Shown here piece after piece: positions 8,578 through 17,332 of a DNA stretch of 64,000 nt. The notes under the pieces are model-generated. The model saw only the letters and a program-made list of their open reading frames with translations, was not told the origin of the DNA and made no database searches. Location: the NCBI GenBank assembly GCA_050730755.1, contig JBOHNR010000008.1, positions 1 to 64,000 of the forward strand. Reading direction: 5' to 3'. Each line of letters opens with the position of its first letter. The stretch's first letter is position 1. The position numbers and the translations under genes were made by a program. The stretch comes from CAVPPA01 sp050730755 (GTDB lineage: Bacteria; Patescibacteriota; Saccharimonadia; Saccharimonadales; UBA4665).

Positions 8578-10764
8578 TTACTCTATTTCGGGCAAATTGT
8601 CTGCCTCATCTATAATGTCGTCATTACCAAAAACTGTGTCCATACTACTAACCAGCACCTCGCGGGGGCGTGAACCATCAGCTGGCCCGACAATACCCTG
8701 CTCCTCCATGGCTTCGATCAATCGAGCTGCTCGACCATAGCCAATACGTAAACGCCGTTGTAATAAACTAGTGCTGGCCTTATGGCTCTCAATCACACAA
8801 TGTACGGCATCCTTAAACATACCGTCATTAGCGTCACTTGTACCATAATCAGCAACCACGCTACCCCTGCCATTTAATACCACTGGCTGGCTAACCACTT
8901 CATCATTATATTGAGGTGGGCGCTGCATTCGAATAAAATCCGTTACTTTGGCTGTTTCTTCTTCACCTATGAAAGCCCCTTGAACCCGTTTTGGTTTAGC
9001 CATATCTGCGGTCAAAAGAAGCATGTCGCCTTGACCGAGTAGCTTCTCAGCCCCCACTTGATCAATGATCGTCCGCGAGTCGACCTGTGAAGCGGTTGTA
9101 AACGCAATCCGGGCCGGAAAGTTTGCCTTAATAAGACCAGTAATAACATCGACGCTTGGCCGTTGAGTAGCTAGGACTAAATGGATTCCAACCGCCCGGG
9201 CCTTTTGGGCAATCCGCACAATAAGTGACTCAACGTCGCGGTTTGCTACCATCATTAAATCTGCCAGCTCATCAATTACTATGACAATATAGGGCATGCC
9301 CTCACCCTGTTTAAGGGTATTGTATTCACCGATGTTACGCTTGTGCACCTCAACTAAAGCCCGATAGCGACGTTCCATTTCAAGAGTTGCCCATTTGAGC
9401 GCACTGATACATTTTTCCGGCTCGGTAATAACTGGCGCCAATAAGTGTGGAATATCATCATATGGTTTAAGTTCGACTTGCTTTGGATCAACTAGAATTA
9501 ATTTCAAATCAGATGGTGAGTTACGATATAAGAGACTAGTTAAAACCGTGTTTATCATGACCGACTTACCCGAACCAGTTTGCCCAGCTATAAGCAAGTG
9601 AGGCATGATATCAAGGTCTGCCACTATCGGAATACCGGCAATGTCTTTACCGATAGCAATACTTAGTGGGCTATTTAGCGCTTGCCACTCTTGGGATACG
9701 AATATAGAGCTTAAACGAACTGTAGCCGACTTGAGATTCGGCACTTCTATGCCAACGGCACGTTTACCAGGAATTGGTGCTTCAATACGAATTGAGTGAG
9801 CTGCCAAATCGAGCGCCAGATTGTTATCTAGTGCGTTGATCCGGCCGAGCTTAATACCTGACGGCGGTTTTAATGTGTATTGGGTTAGTCTAGGACCAAC
9901 ATTAGCGCCTTCCATTTCAACTTCGATATTAAAATTCGCCAATGTATCACGAATAACAGCTGCATTGGCGTTCACGTTGCCAGCATCAGCCTTGTCTTGA
10001 CTTTGGTCCAATAAATTAATACCCGGAAACTTCCAGTCGGGGTCGCTAGCAGTTGTTAGGGCCTCTTGTTGCGTAGTCGGTAATAACTTCTGGGTGGTGT
10101 TTTTAAGACCAGCCACGCGAGCGGTTTCATGGTGAACAATCGGTACGCCCTCGTTAAGTTTAAAACCTGAAGCCTCAGTTTTAGACTTGAGAGCAGCCAA
10201 GTCATTTTCCTCATCATTATCACCATGACGTTTAAATAGACTAAACAGATTCATTATAATTTTGGGCGTTATTCCAAAAGCAAAAAATAGGGCTAACAAT
10301 GTTAGGACCACAAATAGGATAACAGCTGGTATTTTATCGAGAACAACAAACGCCCCGCTACCCAAAACATGACCAATTCCACCGCCGTGACCCCCTTGCC
10401 AAACACCAAATGCATTTTTATTGGCAAAGCTGACATAAAGCAAGCTAGAGGAAAATAATAAAATACCGCTCATACCAGCTAATTTAGGCGACGAAATATG
10501 ATGATCTTCGCTAGTAAACATGATTATGCCCCAATAAAAGAGTGCTACTGCTACTAAATAGGCTGCCCAGCCGAACACCATATAAGCGCCGTGAAATAAA
10601 TCAACTGGTAGCGGACCACCAGTGCCAAAGCTACCAATTAAGAAGAATAAGGCTAAAAGACAAAGGAATGTGGCCAGGGCAATTGAGCCAAAAGGAGACT
10701 TATCGGCAACATCGTTGAGTCGGGCTCGTTTTTTCTTGGTCTGTTTTTTATTTTTCGCTGCCAT
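8578..10764 (-). CDS. ftsK: DNA translocase FtsK/SpoIIIE
   Basis: 728 residues. Four N-terminal membrane segments lie within about residues 25-170. A short linker leads to the RecA-like motor with Walker A AGQTGSGKS and Walker B VIVIDELADLM. The C-terminal gamma winged helix (LLQRRLRIGYGRAARLIEAM) reads KOPS-type orientation sequences. It pumps chromosome ends through the closing septum. The linker is short compared with E. coli FtsK and resembles SpoIIIE. TATAAT at 10775-10780 lies 10 nt before the ATG, leaving at most a few nucleotides of leader. Confidence 0.95.
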   Translation of the reverse strand: MAAKNKKQTKKKRARLNDVADKSPFGSIALATFLCLLALFFLIGSFGTGGPLPVDLFHGAYMVFGWAAYLVAVALFYWGIIMFTSEDHHISSPKLAGMSGILLFSSSLLYVSFANKNAFGVWQGGHGGGIGHVLGSGAFVVLDKIPAVILFVVLTLLALFFAFGITPKIIMNLFSLFKRHGDNDEENDLAALKSKTEASGFKLNEGVPIVHHETARVAGLKNTTQKLLPTTQQEALTTASDPDWKFPGINLLDQSQDKADAGNVNANAAVIRDTLANFNIEVEMEGANVGPRLTQYTLKPPSGIKLGRINALDNNLALDLAAHSIRIEAPIPGKRAVGIEVPNLKSATVRLSSIFVSQEWQALNSPLSIAIGKDIAGIPIVADLDIMPHLLIAGQTGSGKSVMINTVLTSLLYRNSPSDLKLILVDPKQVELKPYDDIPHLLAPVITEPEKCISALKWATLEMERRYRALVEVHKRNIGEYNTLKQGEGMPYIVIVIDELADLMMVANRDVESLIVRIAQKARAVGIHLVLATQRPSVDVITGLIKANFPARIAFTTASQVDSRTIIDQVGAEKLLGQGDMLLLTADMAKPKRVQGAFIGEEETAKVTDFIRMQRPPQYNDEVVSQPVVLNGRGSVVADYGTSDANDGMFKDAVHCVIESHKASTSLLQRRLRIGYGRAARLIEAMEEQGIVGPADGSRPREVLVSSMDTVFGNDDIIDEADNLPEIE

Positions 10765-10950
10765 GATTTGCTAAATTATACCCTTGTTACTTCTTATGGT
10801 CTATGGCCAACTTAGAAGTAAGCTTCTTAAAGCAAAGTCTTACCATATTACGTGTATTATAGCAAAAATTACATCATCTGTCAAAAAGCTTGTACTTCGA
10901 CGGATAACTCTTGTCAGAACCTGATCTTACGAATCAATAAATGGCCTTAA

Positions 10951-13014
10951 CTAGTCGACTCTGGGGTCCTGAGTCAGTAAGTGAACCCGCATTTCCTGGA
11001 AGCGCCGTTCCTGTTCATCCGCAATTTCCTCGCCAGTTTTTGTGTTACCACCGTTACTAACAGTGCTAACCTCACCCTTTGCGCCAATGATATTAACCAC
11101 CGGAATGACTATCGGGCTACGCTGGGTTTTATCAAAGAGATAATGGGTAACATGATCCTTAAGTTCAGCTTTAAAACGATCTAGATCAACCCTTTTAAAA
11201 CGCTGTTGGGTGGCTCGGCGCAGTTCAACCCTCAACCCGTTCATGATTTCTTCATTATCACGCATATAGATGAAACCTCGACTTATGATATCTGGACTAG
11301 TCACCAAAGTGCCAGTCCTTTTGTCAATCGTCAAAACGACTGCGACCAATCCTTCTTCTGCGAGTAGTAGACGATCCTTAACAACAACATTAGTAACAAT
11401 GGCTCCCGTTTGGTCAACTAGGATTGTTCCATGAGGAACCTCTCCACTAAGTTCCATTTTATCCTGGCTTAAAGCGACCACTTGACCATTTTCGGCATTC
11501 AAACAGTTGGCTCTTGGTACTCTACGCCTAATAGCTTCCTCAATATGATATTTTTTACTACGATAGGCGCCATAGATTGGCAAGAAGAATCTCGGTTTAA
11601 GCATCTCGATCATGTCGCCGTATTCTTCAAGGCTAGCATGACCAGAAACGTGCAATGGGCCGCATTCATCAAGCTCGTGGGTTACATGTCGGAAGACATG
11701 AACGCCTTTTTTCATTAGTTCATCAACCATAAAGCCAATTAATTTATCGTTACCACTCTCAGGTATCGGTGTGCTAGACAAGATGACTGTGTCTTGTTCC
11801 TTTAGCTTAATGTACTTGTGATCTCCAGTTGACATACGTTGCAAAGCCGAGCTAGGTTCACCTTGGGATCCCGTGCAGACTACAACAACCTCTTCATCGC
11901 GCATAGTAGCGACATTTGCTATTGGCACAAAAGTGCCCTTTGGTATACGAATCATACCGAGTTTAACGGCAACTTCCAAAGTGCTCATCATACTTCGACC
12001 ATCCATGGCAATCTTTCGACCATGGTGAGTCGCTGCATTAACAATCATTTGAATACGATTAATGTTACTCGAAAATACAGCGATAAAGACACGTCCTGGA
12101 GATTTTGATAGTAAATCAACATAAGTTGGTTCAATTGTTGATTCGGATGGCGTACGACCTGGTCGCTCAGCTGATGTACTATCAGACATCAAAAGCAGGA
12201 CGCCTTGATTACCTAATTGCTTAAAGCGATCCATGTCGCTTCGTTCGTGGTCAAGAGGGTTAGGGTCAAGTCGGAAGTCACCGGTGTTGATAATTCGACC
12301 AATCGGCGTATCAAGTACGATTGAGGTATTACCTGGTATGGAGTGAGTTACTCGGACTAATTCCACGAAGAATTGACCAATTTTGAGCCGTTCGTGTGTT
12401 TCCTCATTTAAAACAACTGTTTTGAGCACGAAGCCTTCCGGCAATGTCACGCTCGTTCCCTCAAAGACCTTTTCAACCATTCCGATTGTAAAACGTGATC
12501 CGTAAATTGGTGCTGGTAACTTGGGTACTATGTGCGGTAGCCCGCCAATATGGTCCAGATGACCATGAGTTATTATGTAAGCCTTCAGTTTATGTTTAAT
12601 GCTTTCGAGATAGGCAGTGTCAGCAATGCCGTAATTAATCCCAGGCAAGTCGACGCCTAAATCATTACCACAGTCCATAACGATTGCATCGTCCATATAT
12701 TCTATTAAAATCATGTTCTTCGAGCCGCCGCCATCCATCCCACCTAGGGCAATGACCCGTAATCGTGGACGATCATCAACATTATTAGCTCTCCGCTGTT
12801 GGTCCCCTGGATGCTGTACAACAGCCGCAGTATATTGATCAGCTATCCGTTGGGCGTCCATTTGTGAACGTTTTTGAGCTCGTACCGCTTGACTACGTGA
12901 ACTGCTCAATCCACCGTCAGATGAAGCTCGCGGTTTATTACTGGTCGGGGGCATAAACCGGCTATTGTTTTTCCTTGGCCGTTGGTTATGATTATTGTTA
13001 TTATTTGGGTTCAT
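10951..13014 (-). CDS. rnj: Ribonuclease J
   Basis: 687 residues, longer than the usual 550-600 because of a basic, disordered N-terminal extension of about 85 residues rich in Asn, Arg and Ser. The metallo-beta-lactamase core has THGHLDHIGG, then a beta-CASP domain and a C-terminal domain ending at about residue 650. RNase J degrades mRNA as a 5'-3' exonuclease and endonuclease and matures rRNA. The Shine-Dalgarno AAGGAGAAGTA is strong. The 5'-exonuclease may suit an organism with many leaderless mRNAs, but that is speculation. It follows the uracil-DNA glycosylase gene on the same strand. Confidence 0.95.
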   Translation of the reverse strand: MNPNNNNNHNQRPRKNNSRFMPPTSNKPRASSDGGLSSSRSQAVRAQKRSQMDAQRIADQYTAAVVQHPGDQQRRANNVDDRPRLRVIALGGMDGGGSKNMILIEYMDDAIVMDCGNDLGVDLPGINYGIADTAYLESIKHKLKAYIITHGHLDHIGGLPHIVPKLPAPIYGSRFTIGMVEKVFEGTSVTLPEGFVLKTVVLNEETHERLKIGQFFVELVRVTHSIPGNTSIVLDTPIGRIINTGDFRLDPNPLDHERSDMDRFKQLGNQGVLLLMSDSTSAERPGRTPSESTIEPTYVDLLSKSPGRVFIAVFSSNINRIQMIVNAATHHGRKIAMDGRSMMSTLEVAVKLGMIRIPKGTFVPIANVATMRDEEVVVVCTGSQGEPSSALQRMSTGDHKYIKLKEQDTVILSSTPIPESGNDKLIGFMVDELMKKGVHVFRHVTHELDECGPLHVSGHASLEEYGDMIEMLKPRFFLPIYGAYRSKKYHIEEAIRRRVPRANCLNAENGQVVALSQDKMELSGEVPHGTILVDQTGAIVTNVVVKDRLLLAEEGLVAVVLTIDKRTGTLVTSPDIISRGFIYMRDNEEIMNGLRVELRRATQQRFKRVDLDRFKAELKDHVTHYLFDKTQRSPIVIPVVNIIGAKGEVSTVSNGGNTKTGEEIADEQERRFQEMRVHLLTQDPRVD

Positions 13015-13036
13015 TACTTCTCCTTGTTCTTAATAA

Positions 13037-13705
13037 TTAGACTTTAGAAATAGTCATTTTATAATTTGCAATCTGCTCAAGAACCTTAGGAATCTTGGCA
13101 AAGTCATCGATCAATGTTTGGCGCATACCGCCGTTATATAACGCTGCCGCAGGGTGGAAAAGCGGCAAAATAACAAATATAGCGTCATCTTTAACCTCTG
13201 TCGAAAATTGTTTTGCCTTGTCTTTTAGCGCCAGATTTGGCTCATGAAGCTTAATCCGGATACGTTTTGGCTGACCGTGACAATCACTTATGCGTAAATC
13301 TGGCAGAAAACAGCTCAAGCTATGGCTACCTAACGTTATTACTATTTTAGGTCGAATGACCGCTAACTGTGCTTCTAAATATGGCATGAAAGCCTTTTTC
13401 TCTTCTGGTAGCGGTTCGCGGTTATCGTGAGGCCGATACTTAACAATATTTGTAATATAAACATCTTCGCGTTTCAAGCTAATCATGTTAAGCATCTCAT
13501 TCAAAAATTTTCCGGCGGCACCGACGAACGGTTTGCCCTGTATGTCTTCGTTTTTGCCGGGTGCTTCGCCTATAAATATAAGGTCAGCTTTTGGACTGCC
13601 ATCACCAAAAACAAGTTGCGTTGCCTGTTTTGCTAGTTCTGGACAGACTTTTTCGTTAATTATTCCCATACGAATAGCATCAAGCTTTTGTTGATTTGTG
13701 GCCAT
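13037..13705 (-). CDS. Family-4-like uracil-DNA glycosylase lacking most Fe-S cysteines
   Basis: 222 residues. The catalytic motif GEAPGKNEDIQGKPFVGAAG matches family 4 uracil-DNA glycosylases, and the C-terminal HPAA motif is present (LFHPAAAL). These enzymes remove uracil from DNA and normally hold a [4Fe-4S] cluster through four cysteines. Here only Cys21 fits. The first cysteine position reads Glu18, the VKC position reads VKYRP, and the next cysteine reads AFMPYL. The fold seems kept without the cluster. The gene overlaps the preceding small membrane-protein gene by 26 bp and precedes rnj. Confidence 0.85.
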   Translation of the reverse strand: MATNQQKLDAIRMGIINEKVCPELAKQATQLVFGDGSPKADLIFIGEAPGKNEDIQGKPFVGAAGKFLNEMLNMISLKREDVYITNIVKYRPHDNREPLPEEKKAFMPYLEAQLAVIRPKIVITLGSHSLSCFLPDLRISDCHGQPKRIRIKLHEPNLALKDKAKQFSTEVKDDAIFVILPLFHPAAALYNGGMRQTLIDDFAKIPKVLEQIANYKMTISKV

Positions 13706-13913
13706 AGAATATATTTCCTAGTAGCTTTACTAAATTTTGGATGACGCCAGTTAGTAAAATGACAGTTAGGACGTACAGCCATAAGTTTCCGACATTAATA
13801 GCAACCGTGACTATAACGTAAGCTATGGCCAACTCGACAATTGCAAAGATCAAATAGCCACGTTTTGTCTTGTGCCAAATTGTCACTTTTTGAATTAAAA
13901 GGCGATCAATCAT
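13680..13913 (-). CDS. Small two-helix membrane protein
   Basis: 77 residues with two likely membrane helices (about 20-42 and 45-66) and basic ends (HKTKRG, GHKSTKA). The last codons overlap the uracil-DNA glycosylase start by 26 bp, and the start lies 10 nt after the pnp stop, so it sits inside a co-directional run. No family recognised. Confidence 0.6.
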   Translation of the reverse strand: MIDRLLIQKVTIWHKTKRGYLIFAIVELAIAYVIVTVAINVGNLWLYVLTVILLTGVIQNLVKLLGNIFYGHKSTKA

Positions 13914-13923
13914 TGGATATATT

Positions 13924-16059
13924 CTACTTAGCAGTTAATTCTTGTTTAACGGCTTGCATGCTAAGAACCAATCGACCGCGGTCATCAATAGCCAGAAGTT
14001 TAACGTTAACGTGATCACCCTCTTTGACTATGTCGCTGGGTTTATTGACATGACCTTCAGCCATTTCACTAACGTGAACTAAACCTTCCTTACCAGGCAT
14101 TATTTCGACAAAAGCACCAAAATCAAGAACAGTTACAACTCGACAGTTTTGATAGACTTTACCAACTTCTGGTTCGGCTGTAAGCGATTGGATGAACTGT
14201 TTAGCACTGTCGATTGATTTTTTGTCAGGGCTGGCAATGAATATAGTACCGTCGTCTTTAATGTCAATCTCGGCACCTGTTTCGGCAATAATCTTATTGA
14301 TAGTTTCACCGCCCTTACCGATAACTTCTCGAATTTTTTCAGGATTAATTCGAATTGATTCGACACGCGGAGCGTATGGGCTCATGGTATCACGTGGTTT
14401 TTTAATAGTAGTTAACATATGCTTCAGAATATATTCTCGACCTTCTTTGGCTTGCATTAGCGCTTGTTTAAGTACACTGATAGGCAAACCGTGGACTTTC
14501 ATATCCATTTGCAAGGCCGTAATGCCTTTAGCCGTTCCAGCTACCTTAAAGTCCATATCGCCGGCAAAATCTTCAGCATCTGCAAGATCACTCATAATAT
14601 AGGGTTTATCGCCTTCAAGCATCAAGCCCATGGCAATACCGCTAACCGGAGCTTTGAGAGGGACGCCAGCATCCATCAAAGCCAGACAGCTGGAACAAGT
14701 TGCAGCCATACTAGTTGAGCCATTCTGGCTCATAATCTCGGTGACCGACCGGATGGCATAGGGAAAGTCGGCTTCATCTGGAATAACCGGTAATAATGCT
14801 CGTTCAGCTAAGTAGCTGTGGCCAATTTCTCGTCTACCCGGACTACCGAGACGTTTAATCTCGCCGACGGTATAACCGGGCGCATTATAATGATGCATAT
14901 AACGTCGCTCAGCGCTGTGCTCCATTGTATCAACTAGCTGGGCATATGACAGCGGGGCTAAAGTTACAATATTCATTGCCTGAGTTAAACCACGGGTAAA
15001 GAGGCTTGAGCCATGAGCTCTAGGCAATATACCAACTTCACTTACTAATGGGCGAATTTCAGTCAGTGTTCGGCCATCGGGACGAATATTTTCCTCAACT
15101 ATACCTTTCCGAACGTCCTTATAAAGGGCCGCTGTAAGAGCCTCGTCGTACTTGCCTCGCAGTTCTGGAAAATCCACACCGAATTCTTCTTCAAAATGGG
15201 CATGCATACTATCACGTAACTCTTTGATTAAGTCATTTCGCTCGGGGTATGGAGCTCGTAAGCCGGTACCTAGACGACCTGACAACCAGGTTTCTACTCG
15301 CTGTTGGGTATCAGTGTCAGGCAACTCCTGCTCATAGGCTTGAGCTGTCACACCGACTTTTTTAATAAGCTCTTTTTGGATAGTAATAGCCGGTTGAAGA
15401 GCCGTAAAGGCATATTCTAGGGCTTTAACTATCTGGTCATCACTAACCTCTTTAGCGCCAGCTTCAACCATTGTAATGGCGTGCTCAGTACCAGCAACAA
15501 CTAAATCAAGAGGACCATTTATTAACTCGTCGCTTGACATAAAAGCTGTTGGTTTACCGTCCTTAAGACCTACGCGTAATCCGGCTACTGGTCCGTCAAA
15601 TGGCGCGCCTGTTAGCATTAAAGCAGCACTAGTGGCAATCATGGCGATAGCGTCTGGTCGAAAACTGGGGTCTGTGCTCAACACCGTAGCAACGCATTGT
15701 ACTTCATGACGGTATCCCTTTGGCCATAGAGGTCGAATTGGTCGATCAATTATACGACCGATTAAAATTGCTTCGTCTGAAGGTCTACCTTCTCGCTTCA
15801 TATAACGGCTACCGCTTATCTTACCGGCAGCATAAAAACGTTCTTCATAATCAATACTCAGCGGGAAGTAATCTGATCCGGTGATCGGCTTATCGCTGAT
15901 CATAACGGTGCCGAGAATTACTGTCTCCCCGTAACTAACAAGTACCGATGCTGAGCTACGAAAGCCTACGCGACCAACTTGAAGCGTTAAAGTGCGCCCG
16001 CAAAGTTCGGTGCTAAGACTAATAATTGCCTTACCTGAAGGATTAAGCGTTTGTTTCAT
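13924..16059 (-). CDS. pnp: Polynucleotide phosphorylase
   Basis: 711 residues, the standard length. Two RNase PH-like domains (about 10-210 and 310-540) flank an all-helical linker. A KH domain (VIGKGGETINKI, near residue 565) and an S1 domain (VYQNCRVVTVLDFGAFVEI) complete it. The second core has the active-site region GDMDFKVAGT. It degrades RNA 3'-5' using phosphate. It lies downstream of rpsO as in many bacteria. The gene ends in a convincing S1 tail and a TAA stop. Confidence 0.97.
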   Translation of the reverse strand: MKQTLNPSGKAIISLSTELCGRTLTLQVGRVGFRSSASVLVSYGETVILGTVMISDKPITGSDYFPLSIDYEERFYAAGKISGSRYMKREGRPSDEAILIGRIIDRPIRPLWPKGYRHEVQCVATVLSTDPSFRPDAIAMIATSAALMLTGAPFDGPVAGLRVGLKDGKPTAFMSSDELINGPLDLVVAGTEHAITMVEAGAKEVSDDQIVKALEYAFTALQPAITIQKELIKKVGVTAQAYEQELPDTDTQQRVETWLSGRLGTGLRAPYPERNDLIKELRDSMHAHFEEEFGVDFPELRGKYDEALTAALYKDVRKGIVEENIRPDGRTLTEIRPLVSEVGILPRAHGSSLFTRGLTQAMNIVTLAPLSYAQLVDTMEHSAERRYMHHYNAPGYTVGEIKRLGSPGRREIGHSYLAERALLPVIPDEADFPYAIRSVTEIMSQNGSTSMAATCSSCLALMDAGVPLKAPVSGIAMGLMLEGDKPYIMSDLADAEDFAGDMDFKVAGTAKGITALQMDMKVHGLPISVLKQALMQAKEGREYILKHMLTTIKKPRDTMSPYAPRVESIRINPEKIREVIGKGGETINKIIAETGAEIDIKDDGTIFIASPDKKSIDSAKQFIQSLTAEPEVGKVYQNCRVVTVLDFGAFVEIMPGKEGLVHVSEMAEGHVNKPSDIVKEGDHVNVKLLAIDDRGRLVLSMQAVKQELTAK

Positions 16060-16268
16060 ATTGTTATTCCTGACCTTCTTTCCTCATCAGAATAGTAGTT
16101 CCATGCTCGTAAACAAAGTACAAATATACGGAAGCTACCCTTGTGCTGCCTATAATTAATTGGCGCTGGTATATCTGGGTCTTCATCTGCGAGCACAGAT
16201 ATGTGTTCGAAGTTTTAAAGTGCACAAGCCTGTGTTCTCGAATCTCGAGAAAATCGGTCTATGCACTA

Positions 16269-16535
16269 TCAGCGGCGAATGCCTAGTTGTTTGATTAAGT
16301 CCAAGTATCTCTGGCTATCTCTAGATGCCATATATTTTAAGAGTCGACGTCTCTGTCCAACCAACTGCAAAAGCCCTCGTCGAGCAGCAAAGTCTTTTTT
16401 ATGTACTTTTAAGTGTTCTGTCAGCTCTTTGATACGCTCGGTAGCTATAGCTGCCTGAGCGGCTACTCCGCCAGTATCGGTTTTATGCGCTTGCACACTA
16501 CCAACAGCGGCTTGTTTTTTCTCACTTGTTATCAT
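16269..16535 (-). CDS. rpsO: Ribosomal protein uS15
   Basis: 88 residues, the normal S15 size, with TDTGGVAAQAAIATERI and the basic loop HKKDFAARRGLLQLVGQRRR. It binds 16S rRNA early in 30S assembly. Order truB-rpsO-pnp is the conserved bacterial arrangement. An extended -10 (TGG-TATAAT, 16545-16550) lies 9 nt before the ATG, so this gene can be transcribed separately with almost no leader. The 209 bp to pnp hold no gene. Confidence 0.95.
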   Translation of the reverse strand: MITSEKKQAAVGSVQAHKTDTGGVAAQAAIATERIKELTEHLKVHKKDFAARRGLLQLVGQRRRLLKYMASRDSQRYLDLIKQLGIRR

Positions 16536-16599
16536 GCTCAGTGCATTATACCAGATTACGTCCGGGAATACAAGATTAGTAAAGAAGGAAATAATGTGT

Positions 16600-17295
16600 T
16601 CAATCGAGCGACTGTAGCCGGGCGGTTATAAGATCCTCACTTAAATTGTTTACGGATAGAGCATTTTCTAAATAAAAATTGCCAACACTGAGACGACAAA
16701 GTTCAGATACGTAAGCACCCGTTTTTAACTTTTTACCCATATCCTCAACCAGTGAACGAATGTAGGTACCACTACCAACATGACTACTAAACTGGGCTAG
16801 TGGATAGCTATATGTTTTCAATGAGTTTTCATAAATTTTGACAAGGCGAGCTTCTAAAATCATCGGTTTGCCCGCTCTAGCCAAACGATATGCTCGCTGA
16901 CCGTTAATTTTAATGGCCGAAAATGATGGCGGCCTTTGCATAATATCACCAGAGAACTCTGAAAGAACGTGACGAATTTCAGTCTCAGTCGGCACCCGCT
17001 CACTGATTAACCGCTTTTGCCCTTCTTCGTCTCCAGTCGAGCTAGTTTGCCCTAGACACATTGTGACATCATAAGTTTTATCAAGTTTGCTTAGTTCTCT
17101 AGAACGACGAGTGTAATCTGAGCCAACAACTAGCACTAGTAGACCAGTTGCAAAGGGATCGAGTGTTCCTGTGTGACCAACTTTAATATTTTTCGGCTTT
17201 TTGCCTGAGGCTTGAGCGACAATTTTTCGGACATAGTTAACAACATCGAAAGATGTCCAACCTGGTGGTTTATCGACAAGTAGTACGCCCTGCAT
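16600..17295 (-). CDS. truB: tRNA pseudouridine55 synthase
   Basis: 231 residues from the chosen start. MQGVLLVDKPPGWTSFD is the family N-terminus, and the catalytic aspartate lies in GHTGTLDPFATGLL. The enzyme makes pseudouridine 55 in the T-loop of tRNAs. A longer frame begins at 17436 inside the upstream gene's region and is not credible. Of two close ATGs (17304 and 17295) I prefer 17295, because TACAAT at 17303-17308 overlaps the first and lies 7 nt before the second. The gene follows the DHH-like gene, as nrnA precedes truB in many bacteria. Confidence 0.92.
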   Translation of the reverse strand: MQGVLLVDKPPGWTSFDVVNYVRKIVAQASGKKPKNIKVGHTGTLDPFATGLLVLVVGSDYTRRSRELSKLDKTYDVTMCLGQTSSTGDEEGQKRLISERVPTETEIRHVLSEFSGDIMQRPPSFSAIKINGQRAYRLARAGKPMILEARLVKIYENSLKTYSYPLAQFSSHVGSGTYIRSLVEDMGKKLKTGAYVSELCRLSVGNFYLENALSVNNLSEDLITARLQSLD

Positions 17296-17332
17296 TGTAG
17301 CCATTGTACTAGAGGAGCAATAACAATCTTTG

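Noticed and set aside
10765..10950. Weak inverted repeat TTAGAAG/CTTCTTAA between ftsK and rnj
   Set aside because: Short, mismatched and without a T-run; probably chance in AT-rich sequence.
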